Origin: an uncultured archaeon
GTDB taxonomy: Archaea > Thermoproteota > Nitrososphaeria > Nitrososphaerales > CALBXV01
Reading direction: 5' to 3'
Length of the DNA: 6,739 nucleotides
Assembly (NCBI GenBank): GCA_937890045.1
Contig: CALBXV010000033.1
Span: 1 to 6,739, forward strand
Shown here: positions 6,667-6,739 of the stretch, piece after piece
Numbering within the stretch: position 1 is the first letter of the stretch
Layout: every line of letters begins with the position of its first letter
Program-made: the position numbers and the translations under genes
The notes under the pieces: generated by a model
What the model was told of the DNA's origin: nothing
Databases searched by the model: none
What the model saw: the letters and a program-made list of their open reading frames with translations, nothing else

Positions 6667-6739
6667 TTGAAATATGAATGTCCCAAATGCAATAAACAAT
6701 ATGATGGGAATTACATAGCGAAGAACAGGTACTGTGAAG
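6667..6739 (+). CDS. N-terminus of a zinc-ribbon-like protein (truncated by the window)
   Basis: Only 24 complete codons are visible from TTG at 6667: start-KYECPKCNKQYDG followed by NYIAKNRYCE. CPKC (C5, C8) followed by a third cysteine at C23 suggests the first half of a treble-clef or zinc-ribbon metal site, with the fourth ligand beyond the edge. Such N-termini occur in transcription factors, tRNA or rRNA modification enzymes and many small archaeal proteins, so no function can be assigned. It follows the DEDD-like gene on the same strand by 176 bp, with its own promoter-like and ribosome-binding sequences, so it is probably a separate unit. Confidence 0.6.
   Translation, partial: MKYECPKCNKQYDGNYIAKNRYCE

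Noticed and set aside
1..6739. CRISPR array, insertion sequence or other mobile element
   Set aside because: No regularly spaced repeats, transposase motifs or terminal inverted repeats were seen; the window is taken up by repair genes and their flanks.

Overview
The window looks like a fragment of an AT-rich archaeal chromosome. The evidence is a complete NurA-HerA-Mre11-Rad50 gene set (the archaeal DNA end-resection module), frequent GTG and TTG starts, TATA/BRE-like promoters placed so that transcripts would be nearly leaderless, and T-tract rather than hairpin-dominated termination. The compact Rad50, the Mre11 'GSHD' motif and the low G+C (judged by eye) would fit a small-genome lineage such as DPANN, but the window alone cannot settle the taxonomy.

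Layout. From about 5691 down to position 1 the minus strand carries one tightly packed operon: nurA (5691-4579), herA (4574-3033), mre11 (3019-1751) and rad50 (1754 to the window edge, incomplete). Gaps are 4 and 13 nt, and mre11 and rad50 overlap by 4 nt (TTGA), so the genes are almost certainly co-transcribed and partly translationally coupled. The rad50 frame has a TTG start and no stop inside the window; it contains the Walker A, Q-loop and CPTC zinc hook and is cut within the LSGG signature.

A 253-bp intergenic region (5692-5944) separates this operon from a divergent plus-strand gene (5945-6490). It holds a good BRE/TATA promoter for the rightward gene, a weak one for nurA, and a perfect 8-bp inverted repeat that could be an operator. 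The rightward gene encodes a 181-residue protein that resembles a DEDD-type 3'-5' exonuclease fold (IIDLET, FNSNFE and AHN motifs), apparently without the usual last aspartate. A T-rich terminator follows, then a 176-bp gap with a hairpin and a candidate promoter, then the first 24 codons of a TTG-started gene with a CPKC zinc-ribbon-like N-terminus.

How they work together. From established knowledge of these families, Mre11-Rad50 recognises and opens DNA ends, and the HerA hexameric translocase with the NurA nuclease resects the 5' strand to give a 3' overhang for RadA recombinase. The divergent DEDD-like protein is a candidate accessory factor by position only; nothing in the sequence proves a functional link.
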